NCBI GenBank assembly: GCA_017625695.1
Contig: JAGAKI010000076.1
Location: forward strand, 62,001-126,000
Reading direction: 5' to 3'
DNA length: 64,000 bases
Origin: Clostridia bacterium
GTDB lineage: Bacteria; Bacillota; Clostridia; UMGS1840
Numbering within the stretch: the stretch's first letter is position 1; each line of letters opens with the position of its first letter. This document shows, in pieces, positions 63,694 to 64,000 of this stretch. The position numbers were made by a program, and so were the translations under genes. The notes beneath the pieces were generated by a model. The model was not told where the DNA came from, did not search any database, and saw only the letters and a program-made list of their open reading frames with translations.

Positions 63694-64000
63694 TTTCACG
63701 TGCCTCCTTAATTTTCTCAATCAATTGGGGAAGAATTTCATTCACGTCTGCCACAATCTCATAGTGTGCCACATCAAAGATGGGAGCCGATTTATCGGAA
63801 TTGATGGCAACAATACATTCGGAAGATTTCATCCCTGCCACAAATTGTACAGATCCTGAAATTCCAAGGCAGATGATAAATTTCGCATTGACGGTTCGAC
63901 CGGAAAGTCCAATCTGATGTTTTGCATCAAACTGATTGCCTTCCACTAACGGTCTGGTACAAGCAACCACTCCTCCCAGTAAATTGGCAAGTTCTTTTGC
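63686..64000 (-). CDS. etfA: Electron transfer flavoprotein alpha subunit (C-terminal part)
   Basis: The last 105 residues of EtfA; the gene continues beyond the right edge. [20 protein letters not shown] and [20 protein letters not shown] are the conserved FAD-binding C-terminal domain. It would pass electrons between the flavoprotein partner EtfB and the dehydrogenase encoded next to it. The frame is open to base 64000. Confidence 0.93.
   Translation of the reverse strand, partial: AKELANLLGGVVACTRPLVEGNQFDAKHQIGLSGRTVNAKFIICLGISGSVQFVAGMKSSECIVAINSDKSAPIFDVAHYEIVADVNEILPQLIEKIKEARENV

Overview
The window looks like chromosome of a low-GC Gram-positive anaerobe, most likely a gut-associated member of the Clostridia. 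The main pointers are a T-box in front of pheST, PolC-type DNA polymerase, HprK, Rex, RnpM/YlxQ in the nusA-infB operon, consensus sigma-A promoters with 17-bp spacers, and a choloylglycine (bile-salt) hydrolase. No rRNA, tRNA, CRISPR array, prophage or transposase gene was recognised. Nearly all of the DNA is coding, and most genes are housekeeping.

Layout. (1) 1-3758, + strand: the 3' end of a T-box leader, pheS, pheT and a terminator. (2) 19343-3785, - strand: one promoter followed by 16 tightly packed genes. These are rimP-nusA-rnpM-ylxQ-infB-rbfA-nrnA-truB-ribF, then pgeF, a lipoprotein substrate-binding protein, ddl, murI, a DUF1934 gene, argS and a secreted S41 protease, ending at a bidirectional terminator. 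(3) 19390-22240, + strand: a thioesterase, a DUF4430 lipoprotein, a DUF624 membrane protein and galM. (4) 27616-22201, - strand: hprK-pgsA-tmcAL-dGTPase-like, then pfkA and a second CDP-alcohol phosphatidyltransferase from their own promoter. (5) 27671-34026, + strand: a secreted GH26-like glycosidase, a split transketolase, a Gfo/Idh/MocA dehydrogenase and an OFA-type MFS carrier. (6) 34066-39463, + strand: a compact four-gene cluster (FGGY kinase, amidohydrolase, fucose/arabinose-isomerase-like protein, class III aminotransferase) that looks like an uncharacterised sugar-acid or amino-sugar pathway. (7) 39470-46958: bile-salt hydrolase, a four-hairpin repeat element, YitT, PnuC, aldo/keto reductase, CCA transferase, dCMP deaminase and pgi. 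(8) 46997-57220, + strand: a small P-loop protein, then aconitase, isocitrate dehydrogenase, Rex, PolC, a YtqB-like methyltransferase and TatD. (9) 57544-64000, - strand: a 1067-residue secreted repeat protein behind a highly structured leader, a decayed metallophosphoesterase, DUF896 and DUF1653 genes, an LctD-type FAD dehydrogenase and the end of etfA.

How the genes fit together. Glycolysis and its control (pfkA, pgi, hprK) lie beside pentose-phosphate carbon shuffling (transketolase). Aconitase and isocitrate dehydrogenase with Rex suggest an oxidative half-TCA branch feeding 2-oxoglutarate and glutamate, near the NADH sensor. EtfA plus the FAD dehydrogenase resembles a flavin-based lactate-oxidising complex. 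The most unusual items are the leader RNA at about 60800-61000, the four-gene catabolic cluster at 34118-39412, and the metallophosphoesterase pseudogene with both a lost N-terminus and an in-frame stop.
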